DNA of 22,130 nt from an uncultured Mesocricetibacter sp. (GTDB taxonomy: Bacteria > Pseudomonadota > Gammaproteobacteria > Enterobacterales > Pasteurellaceae): contig CAJPST010000010.1 of assembly GCA_905373425.1 (NCBI GenBank), forward strand, positions 1 through 22,130. The letters are read 5' to 3'. Every line of letters begins with the position of its first letter. Positions within the stretch are counted from its first letter, which is position 1. Under the pieces are notes generated by a model. It had not been told where the DNA came from and did not search any database. It saw only the letters and a program-made list of their open reading frames with translations. A program made the position numbers and the translations under genes. This document shows positions 15,242 through 22,130 of the stretch, piece after piece.

Positions 15242-15268
15242 ACGCCAAATAATGAAAGGAAATCAGGA

Positions 15269-15277
15269 AAGTGCGGT
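15269..15277 (+). repeat. DNA uptake signal
   Basis: Perfect copy in the 68-bp gap between recQ and treR. Confidence 0.9.
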
Positions 15278-15309
15278 CATTTTTTACGGAATTTTAAAAA
15301 GGATTTGGG

Positions 15310-16251
15310 ATGAAACTGACTATTAAAGATATTGCACAACGTTGTCAGGTGGGTAAATCAACGGTTTCCCGCGTGCTGAATAACGATCCCAAAGTTAAGG
15401 CGCAAACGCGCGAAAAAGTCCAGCGCGTAATTGATGAACTTGGATTTCAACCAAACCGAACCGCACGGGCAATGCGTGGCTCAACCGAACCGGTGGTGGG
15501 CATTATCCTTTCCCGTTTAAATTCACAGGCTGAATCACAAACGCTGAGTGCAATTTTGGAGCAACTATATCATCATCATATTACGCCGATTATTGTAGAA
15601 AGCCAGTTTAAGCCTGAGCTTGTCGCCCATCATTTGTACCTGTTTCAGCGCCGACAAGTAGATGCCGTGATAGTATTCGGTTTTTCCACGCTGCCTGCCG
15701 CTACGCTTTCTGCTTGGAAAGGCGCATTAGTGGTTATTGCCCGCCGTTATGACGAATTTTCCTGCGTGTATTATGACGACAAACACGCAATGCAGGCGTT
15801 ATTGGAAAAACTATATCTGCGGGGTCATCGCCAAATCGCTTATTTAGGAGTGAATGACAGTGATGAAACTACCGGGCGATTGCGAACACAGGCCTACCGA
15901 GACTTTTGTTTAACTCATCAGCTCCCCCCTAATTGTACACAGGCGCAACTTGACAGCGAAAGTGCCTACCACCACTGTCATCGCTTATTTGAACAGCCGG
16001 TTTCCGCATTATTGTGTGCCGGTAATACGCTAGCAACAGGCGCGCTCAAGTATTTGCATGAAACCCAGAAAAAGCTGACACTGGCTTATATCGGGCAGAA
16101 TAAACTTTTGCAATATCTAGCGCCGGATGTACTAAGTTTGGATTTTGGTTATGTGCAAGCAGGAAAATGGTCGGTAGAATTGTTGCTGAATCAACTTAAC
16201 GGTGACAGCAAAATTGAGCAGCGTCAAGTTCCTTTCCATTTAATTGAATAA
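15310..16251 (+). CDS. treR: trehalose operon repressor TreR
   Basis: This 313-residue LacI-family regulator has an N-terminal helix-turn-helix with hinge (LTIKDIAQRCQVGKSTVSRVLNN) and a periplasmic-binding-like effector domain. It follows E. coli TreR (315 residues) closely, as remembered: RAMRGSTEPVVGIILSRL, VESQFKPELVAHHL, YLGVNDSDETTGR, LLCAGNTLATGALKYL. In E. coli the inducer is trehalose 6-phosphate. The matching operator lies before treB, 206 bp downstream. I see no TreR palindrome before treR itself. AAAAAGGA precedes the ATG. Confidence 0.92.
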   Translation: MKLTIKDIAQRCQVGKSTVSRVLNNDPKVKAQTREKVQRVIDELGFQPNRTARAMRGSTEPVVGIILSRLNSQAESQTLSAILEQLYHHHITPIIVESQFKPELVAHHLYLFQRRQVDAVIVFGFSTLPAATLSAWKGALVVIARRYDEFSCVYYDDKHAMQALLEKLYLRGHRQIAYLGVNDSDETTGRLRTQAYRDFCLTHQLPPNCTQAQLDSESAYHHCHRLFEQPVSALLCAGNTLATGALKYLHETQKKLTLAYIGQNKLLQYLAPDVLSLDFGYVQAGKWSVELLLNQLNGDSKIEQRQVPFHLIE

Positions 16252-16343
16252 TTATGACCTCTATTTTGCTTTAAATAACTCAAGCTTCAATTCACAAGAT
16301 AACATCAAACTAACGCCATTTTTGACAGATTATTTTGTAAATT

Positions 16344-16359
16344 TGTGATCGTCATCACA
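16344..16359. promoter_or_regulatory. CRP-binding site of the treB promoter
   Basis: TGTGATCGTCATCACA matches the CRP consensus TGTGA-N6-TCACA in all ten conserved bases. Its centre is about 72 bp upstream of the predicted start site, a class I activation position. This implies cAMP control of trehalose uptake. Confidence 0.88.
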
Positions 16360-16375
16360 TTATTCCCCATATTAT

Positions 16376-16389
16376 TGGGAACGTTCCCA
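16376..16389. promoter_or_regulatory. TreR operator
   Basis: TGGGAACGTTCCCA is a perfect 14-bp palindrome whose 12-bp core GGGAACGTTCCC is the LacI-type operator known for E. coli TreR. It abuts the -35 box, so bound repressor would block polymerase. No second copy is seen in the window. Confidence 0.88.
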
Positions 16390-16417
16390 TTTACAAAACC
16401 ATATACAAGATTATAAT
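16390..16417 (+). promoter_or_regulatory. sigma-70 promoter of the treB operon
   Basis: A -35 TTTACA (16390-16395) and a perfect -10 TATAAT (16412-16417) are separated by 16 bp, giving a start near 16424. The position relative to the CRP and TreR sites supports it. Confidence 0.8.
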
Positions 16418-16457
16418 TTAATCAATTTCCACCCCTTCCCGTTTAAGGACATCTATT

Positions 16458-17876
16458 ATGGCGAAACAAAAAATCGATCCGCAATATGTTGATCAACTTA
16501 TTCAATACATTGGCGGACGGGAAAATATTTCCACCGTCACCCATTGTATTACCCGTCTACGCTTTGTTTTAAACGACGAAAGCAAAATTGATACCGCAGG
16601 CATTGAATCCTTGCCGATGGTAAAAGCTAATTTCTCTACCGGTGGGCAGTATCAGGTGGTGATTGGTCAGGAAGTGGGCGATTATTACAAAATTCTGCTG
16701 GAGAAAACCGGTTTGGCGAGCGTGGATAAAGAACAAGTGAAAGCCGCAGCACGCAAAAATCAGAAATGGTATGAAAGCCTGATTTCCCATTTGGCAGATA
16801 TTTTTATTCCGTTGCTACCGGCGTTGATCAGCGGAGGTTTGATTCTCGGTTTCCGTAACGTCATCGGTGACATTGCCATGTTTGATGGTAAAACCCTGAC
16901 TCAAGTCAGTCCGTTCTGGGCAAGTATGCATTCCTTCTTATGGCTTATCGGTGAAGCGATTTTCTCCTTCCTGCCGGTAGGCATTTGTTGGTCTATCGCA
17001 CGCAAAATGGGGACTTCACCGATTCTCGGGATCGTACTCGGCGTGACTTTGGTTTCCTCGCAATTAATGAACTCTTATGACCTTGGCAAGAAAATACCGG
17101 AAGTCTGGGATTTCGGTTTATTCATGATTGAAAAAGTAGGTTATCAAGCGCAAGTGATTCCGGCCATTATGGCAGGTTTGGCGTTATCTTATATTGAACG
17201 CTTCCTCAACAAAATCGTGCCGGATTTCTTAAATTTAATTATTGTTCCCGTAACGTCTATAATTTTGGCGGTGATTTTAGCCCACTCCATCATCGGCCCT
17301 ATCGGACGGGAAATCGGTAACGGTGTTGCCTTTGTGGTAAAACACGCGATGACCGGCAGCTTTGCGCCAATTGGTGCGGCATTATTCGGTTTTTTATATG
17401 CGCCGTTAGTGGTAACAGGTGTTCACCAAACCTCTCTTGCCATTGATATGCAAATGATTCAAAGCATTGGCGGCACACCTGTTTGGCCGTTAATTGCGTT
17501 ATCCAATATTGCACAGGCCTCCGCGGTACTCGCTATCATTTATGTGAACAAAACCGCACAATCCCGTGAAGTAGCGATTCCTGCTGCTTTATCTGCTTAT
17601 TTAGGTGTTACCGAACCGGCAATGTACGGTATCAACTTAAAATACCGTTTCCCAATGTTGTGTGCAATGACCGGTTCCGCCTGTGCGGCATTAGTGTGCG
17701 GTTTTGCCGGCGTGTTGGCAAATAGTATCGGTGTAGGCGGTTTGCCGGGCATCTTATCTATTCAACAACAATTCTGGGGCACCTTCGTCATCGCCATGGC
17801 AATTGCCATCGCCGTGCCGTTTGTTCTCACAACTATCGTTTACAAACGCAAAGAAAAAGCGGGAACCTTAGCGTAA
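16458..17876 (+). CDS. treB: trehalose-specific PTS enzyme IIBC
   Basis: This 472-residue protein matches E. coli TreB in size (473). The N-terminal EIIB domain (1-85) carries the phospho-cysteine C30 in THCITRLRF. After a linker, the EIIC domain has about ten membrane helices with GVHQTSLAID and LGVTEPAMYGIN, typical of the glucose/sucrose/trehalose branch. It imports trehalose and phosphorylates it to trehalose 6-phosphate. There is no IIA domain, so it would take phosphate from EIIA-Glc (Crr) encoded elsewhere. AAGGA lies 8 bases before the start. Substrate specificity is well supported by treR and treC around it. Confidence 0.94.
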   Translation: MAKQKIDPQYVDQLIQYIGGRENISTVTHCITRLRFVLNDESKIDTAGIESLPMVKANFSTGGQYQVVIGQEVGDYYKILLEKTGLASVDKEQVKAAARKNQKWYESLISHLADIFIPLLPALISGGLILGFRNVIGDIAMFDGKTLTQVSPFWASMHSFLWLIGEAIFSFLPVGICWSIARKMGTSPILGIVLGVTLVSSQLMNSYDLGKKIPEVWDFGLFMIEKVGYQAQVIPAIMAGLALSYIERFLNKIVPDFLNLIIVPVTSIILAVILAHSIIGPIGREIGNGVAFVVKHAMTGSFAPIGAALFGFLYAPLVVTGVHQTSLAIDMQMIQSIGGTPVWPLIALSNIAQASAVLAIIYVNKTAQSREVAIPAALSAYLGVTEPAMYGINLKYRFPMLCAMTGSACAALVCGFAGVLANSIGVGGLPGILSIQQQFWGTFVIAMAIAIAVPFVLTTIVYKRKEKAGTLA

Positions 17877-17896
17877 TCCATTACCCGACAGCCCAA

Positions 17897-17905
17897 AAGT
17901 GCGGT
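17897..17905 (+). repeat. DNA uptake signal
   Basis: Perfect copy in the gap between treB and the VOC gene. Confidence 0.9.
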
Positions 17906-17981
17906 GAAAATTTTAAGCGTTTTTTATTTAACCGACGAGGCAACCTTTTTATATAAGCGCCATTAAAAGTTAAGGAAAAGA

Positions 17982-18365
17982 ATGAAACTCGAACACATTG
18001 CCCTTTACGTTCAGGATTTAGAGCGTGCGAAAAATTTTTATATGAAATATTTCAATGCGGTACCGAATGAGAAATACCACAACTCGCGCACCAATTTAAT
18101 GACATATTTTTTGACCTTTGACGGTGGCGCGCGTTTAGAAATCATGACGCGCCCGGAAATCATCGAAATAGAAAAACGACTATTTAATAGCGGATTAATT
18201 CATTTTTCCATGCAACTGGGCTCACGCGAGAACGTCAATCAACTTACCGAACGACTGCGCTCGGACGGTTATCAGGTGATTAGTGAGCCACGTGTTACGG
18301 GTGACGGTTACTATGAAAGCTGCATACTTGATCCCGAAAATAATCAAATCGAATTAGTCGCCTGA
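17982..18365 (+). CDS. VOC-family metalloprotein (glyoxalase/dioxygenase fold)
   Basis: This 127-residue protein has the paired beta-alpha-beta-beta-beta modules of the vicinal oxygen chelate fold: MKLEHIALYVQDLERAKNFY at the start, LIHFSMQLGS in the middle and ILDPENNQIEL at the end. The metal quartet expected for this family appears complete: H5, E53, H74 and E124. Family members include glyoxalase I, fosfomycin/bleomycin resistance proteins and dioxygenases, so the reaction is not predictable. It lies between treB and treC on the same strand, with gaps of 105 and 71 bp, so it is probably co-transcribed with them. AAGGAAAAG precedes the ATG. Confidence 0.85.
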   Translation: MKLEHIALYVQDLERAKNFYMKYFNAVPNEKYHNSRTNLMTYFLTFDGGARLEIMTRPEIIEIEKRLFNSGLIHFSMQLGSRENVNQLTERLRSDGYQVISEPRVTGDGYYESCILDPENNQIELVA

Positions 18366-18436
18366 TAGCAGGTGCTAACCTGTTAATCACGGCGCACATT
18401 AGAAAACGCGCGCCATCTTCTTCATGAGGTAATAAA

Positions 18437-20062
18437 ATGAACAACTCCCAATGGTGGAAAAACGGCGTTATCTACCAAATCTATCCGAAATCCTTCCAAG
18501 ACACCACAGGCAGCGGAACAGGCGATATTCAAGGCATTATCAAGCGCTTGGATTATTTACAAACCTTAGGCATTGACGCTATTTGGATTACGCCTATGTA
18601 TGTATCGCCACAAATTGATAACGGCTATGACATTGCCGATTACCGCAATATTGATCCAAGTTACGGCACTATGGCTGATTTTGAACAGCTGGTCGCCGAA
18701 GCTCATAAACGCAATATTCGCATTGTGATGGACATGGTGTTTAACCACAGTTCCACTTTTCACGAATGGTTTCAAAAAGGCGAAGATCCATCCTCCGAAT
18801 ATCATGATTACTACATTTGGCGCGAACAACCCACCAACTGGAAATCTAAATTCGGTGGTTCTGCGTGGAAATGGTCGGACAAAGCACAGCAATATTATTT
18901 GCATCTATTTGCAACCGAACAGGCGGATTTAAACTGGGAGAATCCTCAAGTGCGGTCGGCATTATTTGCGATTTGCAAATTTTGGGCGGAAAAGGGCATT
19001 GACGGTCTGCGTTTAGATGTTGTGAATTTAATTTCCAAACCGGAGGTATTTGAAGACGATTATGAAGGCGACGGCCGCCGTTTCTATACTGACGGGCCCA
19101 AAATTCACGAATATTTACAAATAATTAACCAAAACGCCTTAACACCTTACGGCTTGATGTCGGTGGGCGAAATGTCTTCTACACAATTAGAACATTGTCA
19201 GCAGTATGCCAATTTAGACGGCACCGAACTTTCCATGACCTTCAATTTTCATCACTTGAAAGTGGATTATCCGAACGGCGAAAAATGGACCTACGCAAAA
19301 CCCGATTATGTAGCGCTAAAATCTATTTTCAATTATTGGCAGCAGGGAATGCATGGACGTGCTTGGAATGCGCTGTTCTGGTGTAATCACGACCAACCGC
19401 GCATTGTTTCCCGTTTCGGTGATGAAGGAGAGTTGCGTCAAACCTCGGCGAAAATGCTCGCTATGCTGCTGCACGGAATGCAAGGTACGCCGTATATTTA
19501 TCAAGGCGAAGAAATCGGCATGACCAATCCGAATTTTACCTCTATTAAAGACTATCGCGACGTGGAAAGCCTAAACGCTTACCAAGAATTGAAAGATAAA
19601 CACTTGTCTGAAGCAGAAATTCTAAAAATTTTGGCACAAAAATCCCGTGATAACGCTCGCACGCCGGTTCAATGGGATGCTTCCATAAATGCCGGTTTCT
19701 CCGACGGCAAACCATGGATTGACGTGGCGCAAAATTATCATAAAATTAATGCTGAGCAGGCTCTACAAGATAAAAAATCCGTGTTCTACACTTACCAACG
19801 GTTAATTAAATTACGCAAAGAATTGTCGGTGTTCACTGATGGCGACTATCGTGATTTATTGCCGGAGCATCCTTGGGTTTGGGCATATCAACGCCATGCC
19901 GATGGCAAAACATTGACTGTGCTTGCCAATTTAAGCGAGCAATCGCAAACTCTGTCGTTGCAGGTGGAGGGAAACATATTAATGAATAATTACGCGGATT
20001 TTTCCCACAATGAACTATGTATGACATTGTTGCCTTATCAAGCGGTATATTTGCTAGGTTAA
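18437..20062 (+). CDS. treC: trehalose-6-phosphate hydrolase
   Basis: This 541-residue GH13 enzyme cleaves trehalose 6-phosphate to glucose and glucose 6-phosphate in the cytoplasm. The (beta/alpha)8 barrel motifs are DMVFNHSS (99-106), GLRLDVVN with nucleophile D194, the acid/base E245 in GEMSS, and NHDQPR with D319. The start WWKNGVIYQIYPKSFQD and length match TreC (551 in E. coli). Together with treB it completes the uptake and cleavage pathway. The ribosome binding site is GAGG, 11 bases upstream. Confidence 0.95.
   Translation: MNNSQWWKNGVIYQIYPKSFQDTTGSGTGDIQGIIKRLDYLQTLGIDAIWITPMYVSPQIDNGYDIADYRNIDPSYGTMADFEQLVAEAHKRNIRIVMDMVFNHSSTFHEWFQKGEDPSSEYHDYYIWREQPTNWKSKFGGSAWKWSDKAQQYYLHLFATEQADLNWENPQVRSALFAICKFWAEKGIDGLRLDVVNLISKPEVFEDDYEGDGRRFYTDGPKIHEYLQIINQNALTPYGLMSVGEMSSTQLEHCQQYANLDGTELSMTFNFHHLKVDYPNGEKWTYAKPDYVALKSIFNYWQQGMHGRAWNALFWCNHDQPRIVSRFGDEGELRQTSAKMLAMLLHGMQGTPYIYQGEEIGMTNPNFTSIKDYRDVESLNAYQELKDKHLSEAEILKILAQKSRDNARTPVQWDASINAGFSDGKPWIDVAQNYHKINAEQALQDKKSVFYTYQRLIKLRKELSVFTDGDYRDLLPEHPWVWAYQRHADGKTLTVLANLSEQSQTLSLQVEGNILMNNYADFSHNELCMTLLPYQAVYLLG
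18948..18956 (+). repeat. DNA uptake signal
   Basis: Perfect copy in treC. Confidence 0.9.
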
Positions 20063-20103
20063 AAAACATTACAAAATCTGACCGCTCTTTACTCCTTAAC
20101 TTT

Positions 20104-20120
20104 CATCTGTGCGACAGATG
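20104..20120. promoter_or_regulatory. palindromic hairpin or operator before the outer-membrane gene
   Basis: CATCTGT-GCG-ACAGATG is a perfect 7-bp inverted repeat with a 3-base centre. A possible promoter straddles it: -35-like TTTCAT (20101-20106), 17-bp spacer, -10-like TACAAT (20124-20129). That placement suits a repressor operator. It may instead be a weak treC terminator, although no T tract follows. Confidence 0.4.
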
Positions 20121-20181
20121 CGATACAATTAGAGCGAACGGTGTGGTTATTTGTCTATAAAATTAAATAAAGGAAAATTAA

Positions 20182-21159
20182 ATGAATAGGATATGGTTTT
20201 CTATTGGCTGTATGGCAACGGTTGCAATATCATTTTCAGCACAGGCAGAAGAATCCTTAGAACCCAAAAAAGGAGAAGAAACCTGGACGGATAACCAACA
20301 CCAAACCGTGAAAACCGCGTTGCACACTTGGTCAAACACGATTGATAGTTGGCTCGGCACACCCGATCCTGCCCGGCCGGCCAGTGCGGGATTACGGATT
20401 ATGTTGGATAACGAATGGAATCGTTATGATAAATTCTCAGTAAAACCTCGGGTTCGCGGAAAAATCCGCCTGCCAACTCTAAAAAAACATTTAAGCTTAG
20501 TGTTCGGTGACGATGAGTTAGATAACGAAGCGCGTGATAAAAATCGGATCGGACAAAATTATCGCGAGCCACTGCGTAACGATAAACGCTATGACCGCCG
20601 CCAAGCGCGACACGATAACTCCTCCGTGGGATTGCGTTGGTCAGATAGCATAAAAAAATTGGGGATTGACGCCGATTTAGATCTAGGTGTACGTTCGGGA
20701 ATGGACGTTTATCTGCGGCTTAAGCTGAATAAAGAATGGATATGGAACGAGCTGTTCTCCACCAGATTGGAACAAATTTATCGTTACGGCAGCAATAGTA
20801 AATATTATTTACGTACAAATTTTGAGAATAAATACCAACAGACTGATGATATTTTTATTGCCAACCACTTGCATTTGCAATATGAACGTGACATTGACGA
20901 GTTGATCACATGGGGAAACAGCTTTTATCGTCAACACAATTTCTCTAATTTCAAACGACTAGATTATGGCATTTATGTGGGCGGTAACCTGAATGAGAAA
21001 AAATTCGATATTAACCAATACGGTCCGTTCATCAGCTGGCGCCAACCTATCTGGCGGAAATGGTTATTTATTCAACCGGAAGTGAACTTTTACAATAATC
21101 GTGAAAAAGACCGCCAACACACGCTTGGCTTATTCTTCCGAGTGGAAGCGGTATTCTAA
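20182..21159 (+). CDS. uncharacterised outer-membrane beta-barrel protein
   Basis: This 325-residue protein has a signal peptide (probably cut after SFSAQA) and a mature part rich in alternating polar/hydrophobic strands with many Trp, Tyr and Arg. It ends in LGLFFRVEAVF, whose terminal Phe and aromatic pattern form the beta-barrel assembly signal. I do not recognise a named family. A central basic stretch (NDKRYDRRQARHDNSS) could be a loop. AAAGGAAAA precedes the ATG. The 119-bp gap after treC, with its own candidate promoter, suggests separate control, but read-through from the trehalose operon and a role in sugar passage cannot be excluded. Confidence 0.75.
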   Translation: MNRIWFSIGCMATVAISFSAQAEESLEPKKGEETWTDNQHQTVKTALHTWSNTIDSWLGTPDPARPASAGLRIMLDNEWNRYDKFSVKPRVRGKIRLPTLKKHLSLVFGDDELDNEARDKNRIGQNYREPLRNDKRYDRRQARHDNSSVGLRWSDSIKKLGIDADLDLGVRSGMDVYLRLKLNKEWIWNELFSTRLEQIYRYGSNSKYYLRTNFENKYQQTDDIFIANHLHLQYERDIDELITWGNSFYRQHNFSNFKRLDYGIYVGGNLNEKKFDINQYGPFISWRQPIWRKWLFIQPEVNFYNNREKDRQHTLGLFFRVEAVF

Positions 21160-21200
21160 CGTCTTCTTGCAGTAGCTCAACTGCTGAACAGGCAAACAAA

Positions 21201-21240
21201 AAGTGCGGTTGAAATTTCTCATGTTTTTTCAACCGCACTT
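21201..21240. terminator. bidirectional terminator made of two inverted uptake signals
   Basis: AAGTGCGGTTGAAA (21201-21214) pairs perfectly with TTTCAACCGCACTT (21227-21240) around a 12-nt loop. A T run follows on the plus strand, and the A run before the stem gives a T tract on the minus strand. It lies between two convergent genes. Confidence 0.92.
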
Positions 21241-21268
21241 TTTTACTTATCGTTTATCCAAAAATAGA

Positions 21269-22111
21269 TTATCTTCTGCCTTTGGATTTTTTACCTTTTT
21301 TTCCGCTGTCTCCGCTACTTACTGCGCTATCCGATACCTTGGAGCTGGCGTTATATAACGCTAACGCTTCCGGCATTAAACGTTGTAAATTCTCTTGACG
21401 GCCTTCATCTGTCGGGTGAGTAGAAGTTAAAGCCGCTAATACACCACCGGAGCCGCCGCTTGCGCTTTTCATTTTTTCCCATAATTTTGGCGCTTCTTCA
21501 GGGTTATAGCCTGATCTTGCCATTAACATCAAACCGACTTCGTCTGCTTCGGTTTCCTGACTACGGGAGAACGGTTTATCCAAACCTAAATCTTTCACTA
21601 CGGCAACTGCGTCATATCCCATCACATTGGTCGAAATACCTTTACTTGCTAAAGCCGCGCTAGCCGCTGCTGCTGCAAGCCCGGTAATCGTACTCATTGT
21701 TTTGTCGGATTTACTGTGTTCTTTTAACGCGTGCGCCATTTCGTGCCCCATTACGGTAGCAATTTGAGCATCGCTTAAACCTAATGTATCAACTAAACCG
21801 GTATAGAACATCATTTTACCACCTGCCATTGCCCAAGCATTTAGCTCGTTAGAACGCACAACCGTGATCTCCCAGTTAAATGGTACGCCGGTTTTATTCT
21901 CTTGGTCTGCATAAGGTTTCATGCGGTTAAAAATTGTGTGAATACGTCTTGCCGTCGGTGAACTGTTATCCACCGCATTCTGAGCATTCGCATCCTGAAC
22001 AACTGAACGATAAGCTCTTGCCGCTTCATTATTCATATCCGCAGAAGACACGCAACCGGTCAACCCCGTTGCAACAACCGCAGCAACTGCAAGTTTTTTA
22101 AAAAATTTCAT
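21269..22111 (-). CDS. M48-family metalloprotease lipoprotein, LoiP/YggG-like
   Basis: This 280-residue protein has a lipoprotein signal with lipobox LTGC (Cys20), so it is membrane-anchored on the periplasmic side. The zinc motif HEMAH (H123, E124, H127) and the third-ligand region SRSQETEAD (E186, D190) mark a peptidase of family M48, subfamily M48B/C. The HPTDEGRQENL motif near 235 is also typical. E. coli LoiP (252 residues) cleaves between Phe residues and acts in outer-membrane quality control. The product is longer by a basic tail (GKKGKKSKGRR). AAGGAAA precedes the start. Confidence 0.88.
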   Translation of the reverse strand: MKFFKKLAVAAVVATGLTGCVSSADMNNEAARAYRSVVQDANAQNAVDNSSPTARRIHTIFNRMKPYADQENKTGVPFNWEITVVRSNELNAWAMAGGKMMFYTGLVDTLGLSDAQIATVMGHEMAHALKEHSKSDKTMSTITGLAAAAASAALASKGISTNVMGYDAVAVVKDLGLDKPFSRSQETEADEVGLMLMARSGYNPEEAPKLWEKMKSASGGSGGVLAALTSTHPTDEGRQENLQRLMPEALALYNASSKVSDSAVSSGDSGKKGKKSKGRR

Positions 22112-22130
22112 AGTAGGTTTCCTTGTGTGT

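Noticed and set aside
16322..16327. Perfect TTGACA as a second treB -35 box
   Set aside because: No acceptable -10 lies 15-19 bp downstream; that position is occupied by the CRP site.
18391..18414. GGCGC/GCGCC stem between the VOC gene and treC
   Set aside because: The stem is only 5 bp with a 14-nt loop and no T tract; too weak to call a terminator.
1..22130. CRISPR arrays, tRNA or rRNA genes, and a prophage
   Set aside because: I saw no regularly spaced repeats, no tRNA-like cloverleaf region, no rRNA sequence and no phage structural genes.

Overview
The window looks like a chromosomal segment of a Pasteurellaceae bacterium, most likely the Aggregatibacter/Haemophilus group. The main evidence is 17 perfect copies of the 9-bp DNA uptake signal AAGTGCGGT / ACCGCACTT of the H. 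influenzae type. The gene content agrees: lptM-lysA facing cyaY, pldA-recQ, and a DUF5339-like small periplasmic protein. A complete trehalose PTS operon with its own TreR fits a trehalose-fermenting species such as A. aphrophilus. The species call is inference.

Left part (1-9070): a sugar uptake and catabolism island. It starts with the N-terminal 303 codons of a TorS-like sensor kinase (minus strand, cut by the window edge). Divergent from it is an RbsA/RbsC/RbsB-type ABC transporter (ATPase, permease, binding protein). Convergent to the binding-protein gene is an OmpR/TorR-type response regulator. Divergent from the regulator is a catabolic operon: a Mak-like ROK fructokinase, a D-lyxose/D-mannose-type isomerase, a class II ketose-bisphosphate aldolase and a PfkB sugar kinase. 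Together these suggest a self-contained route from an imported hexose or ketose to triose phosphates. A two-component system brackets the transporter, and the transporter's binding protein may act as its periplasmic co-receptor. A near-perfect TorR-box-like decamer lies in the divergent promoter region. The stretch from 965 to 5781 has no perfect uptake signal, which hints at acquisition.

Middle scar (9071-10343): AT-rich and gene-poor. It holds a degraded zinc-ribbon piece of an IS1595-like transposase, an intact four-helix membrane protein with a strong Shine-Dalgarno sequence that recalls Firmicutes proteins, an unrecognised open-frame relic, and a probably frameshifted micro-ORF.

Housekeeping block (10344-15241): a small secreted DUF5339-like protein and lysA converge on a shared stem-loop terminator. 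lptM is upstream of lysA. cyaY, pldA and recQ run the other way, with recQ overlapping the end of pldA.

Trehalose block (15310-20062): treR, treB (EIIBC, no IIA), a small VOC-fold protein and treC. A textbook control region lies before treB: a perfect CRP site, a perfect TreR palindrome and a good -35/-10 pair. An unrecognised outer-membrane beta-barrel gene follows. It converges with a LoiP/YggG-type M48 lipoprotein protease, and a terminator built from two inverted uptake signals separates the two.
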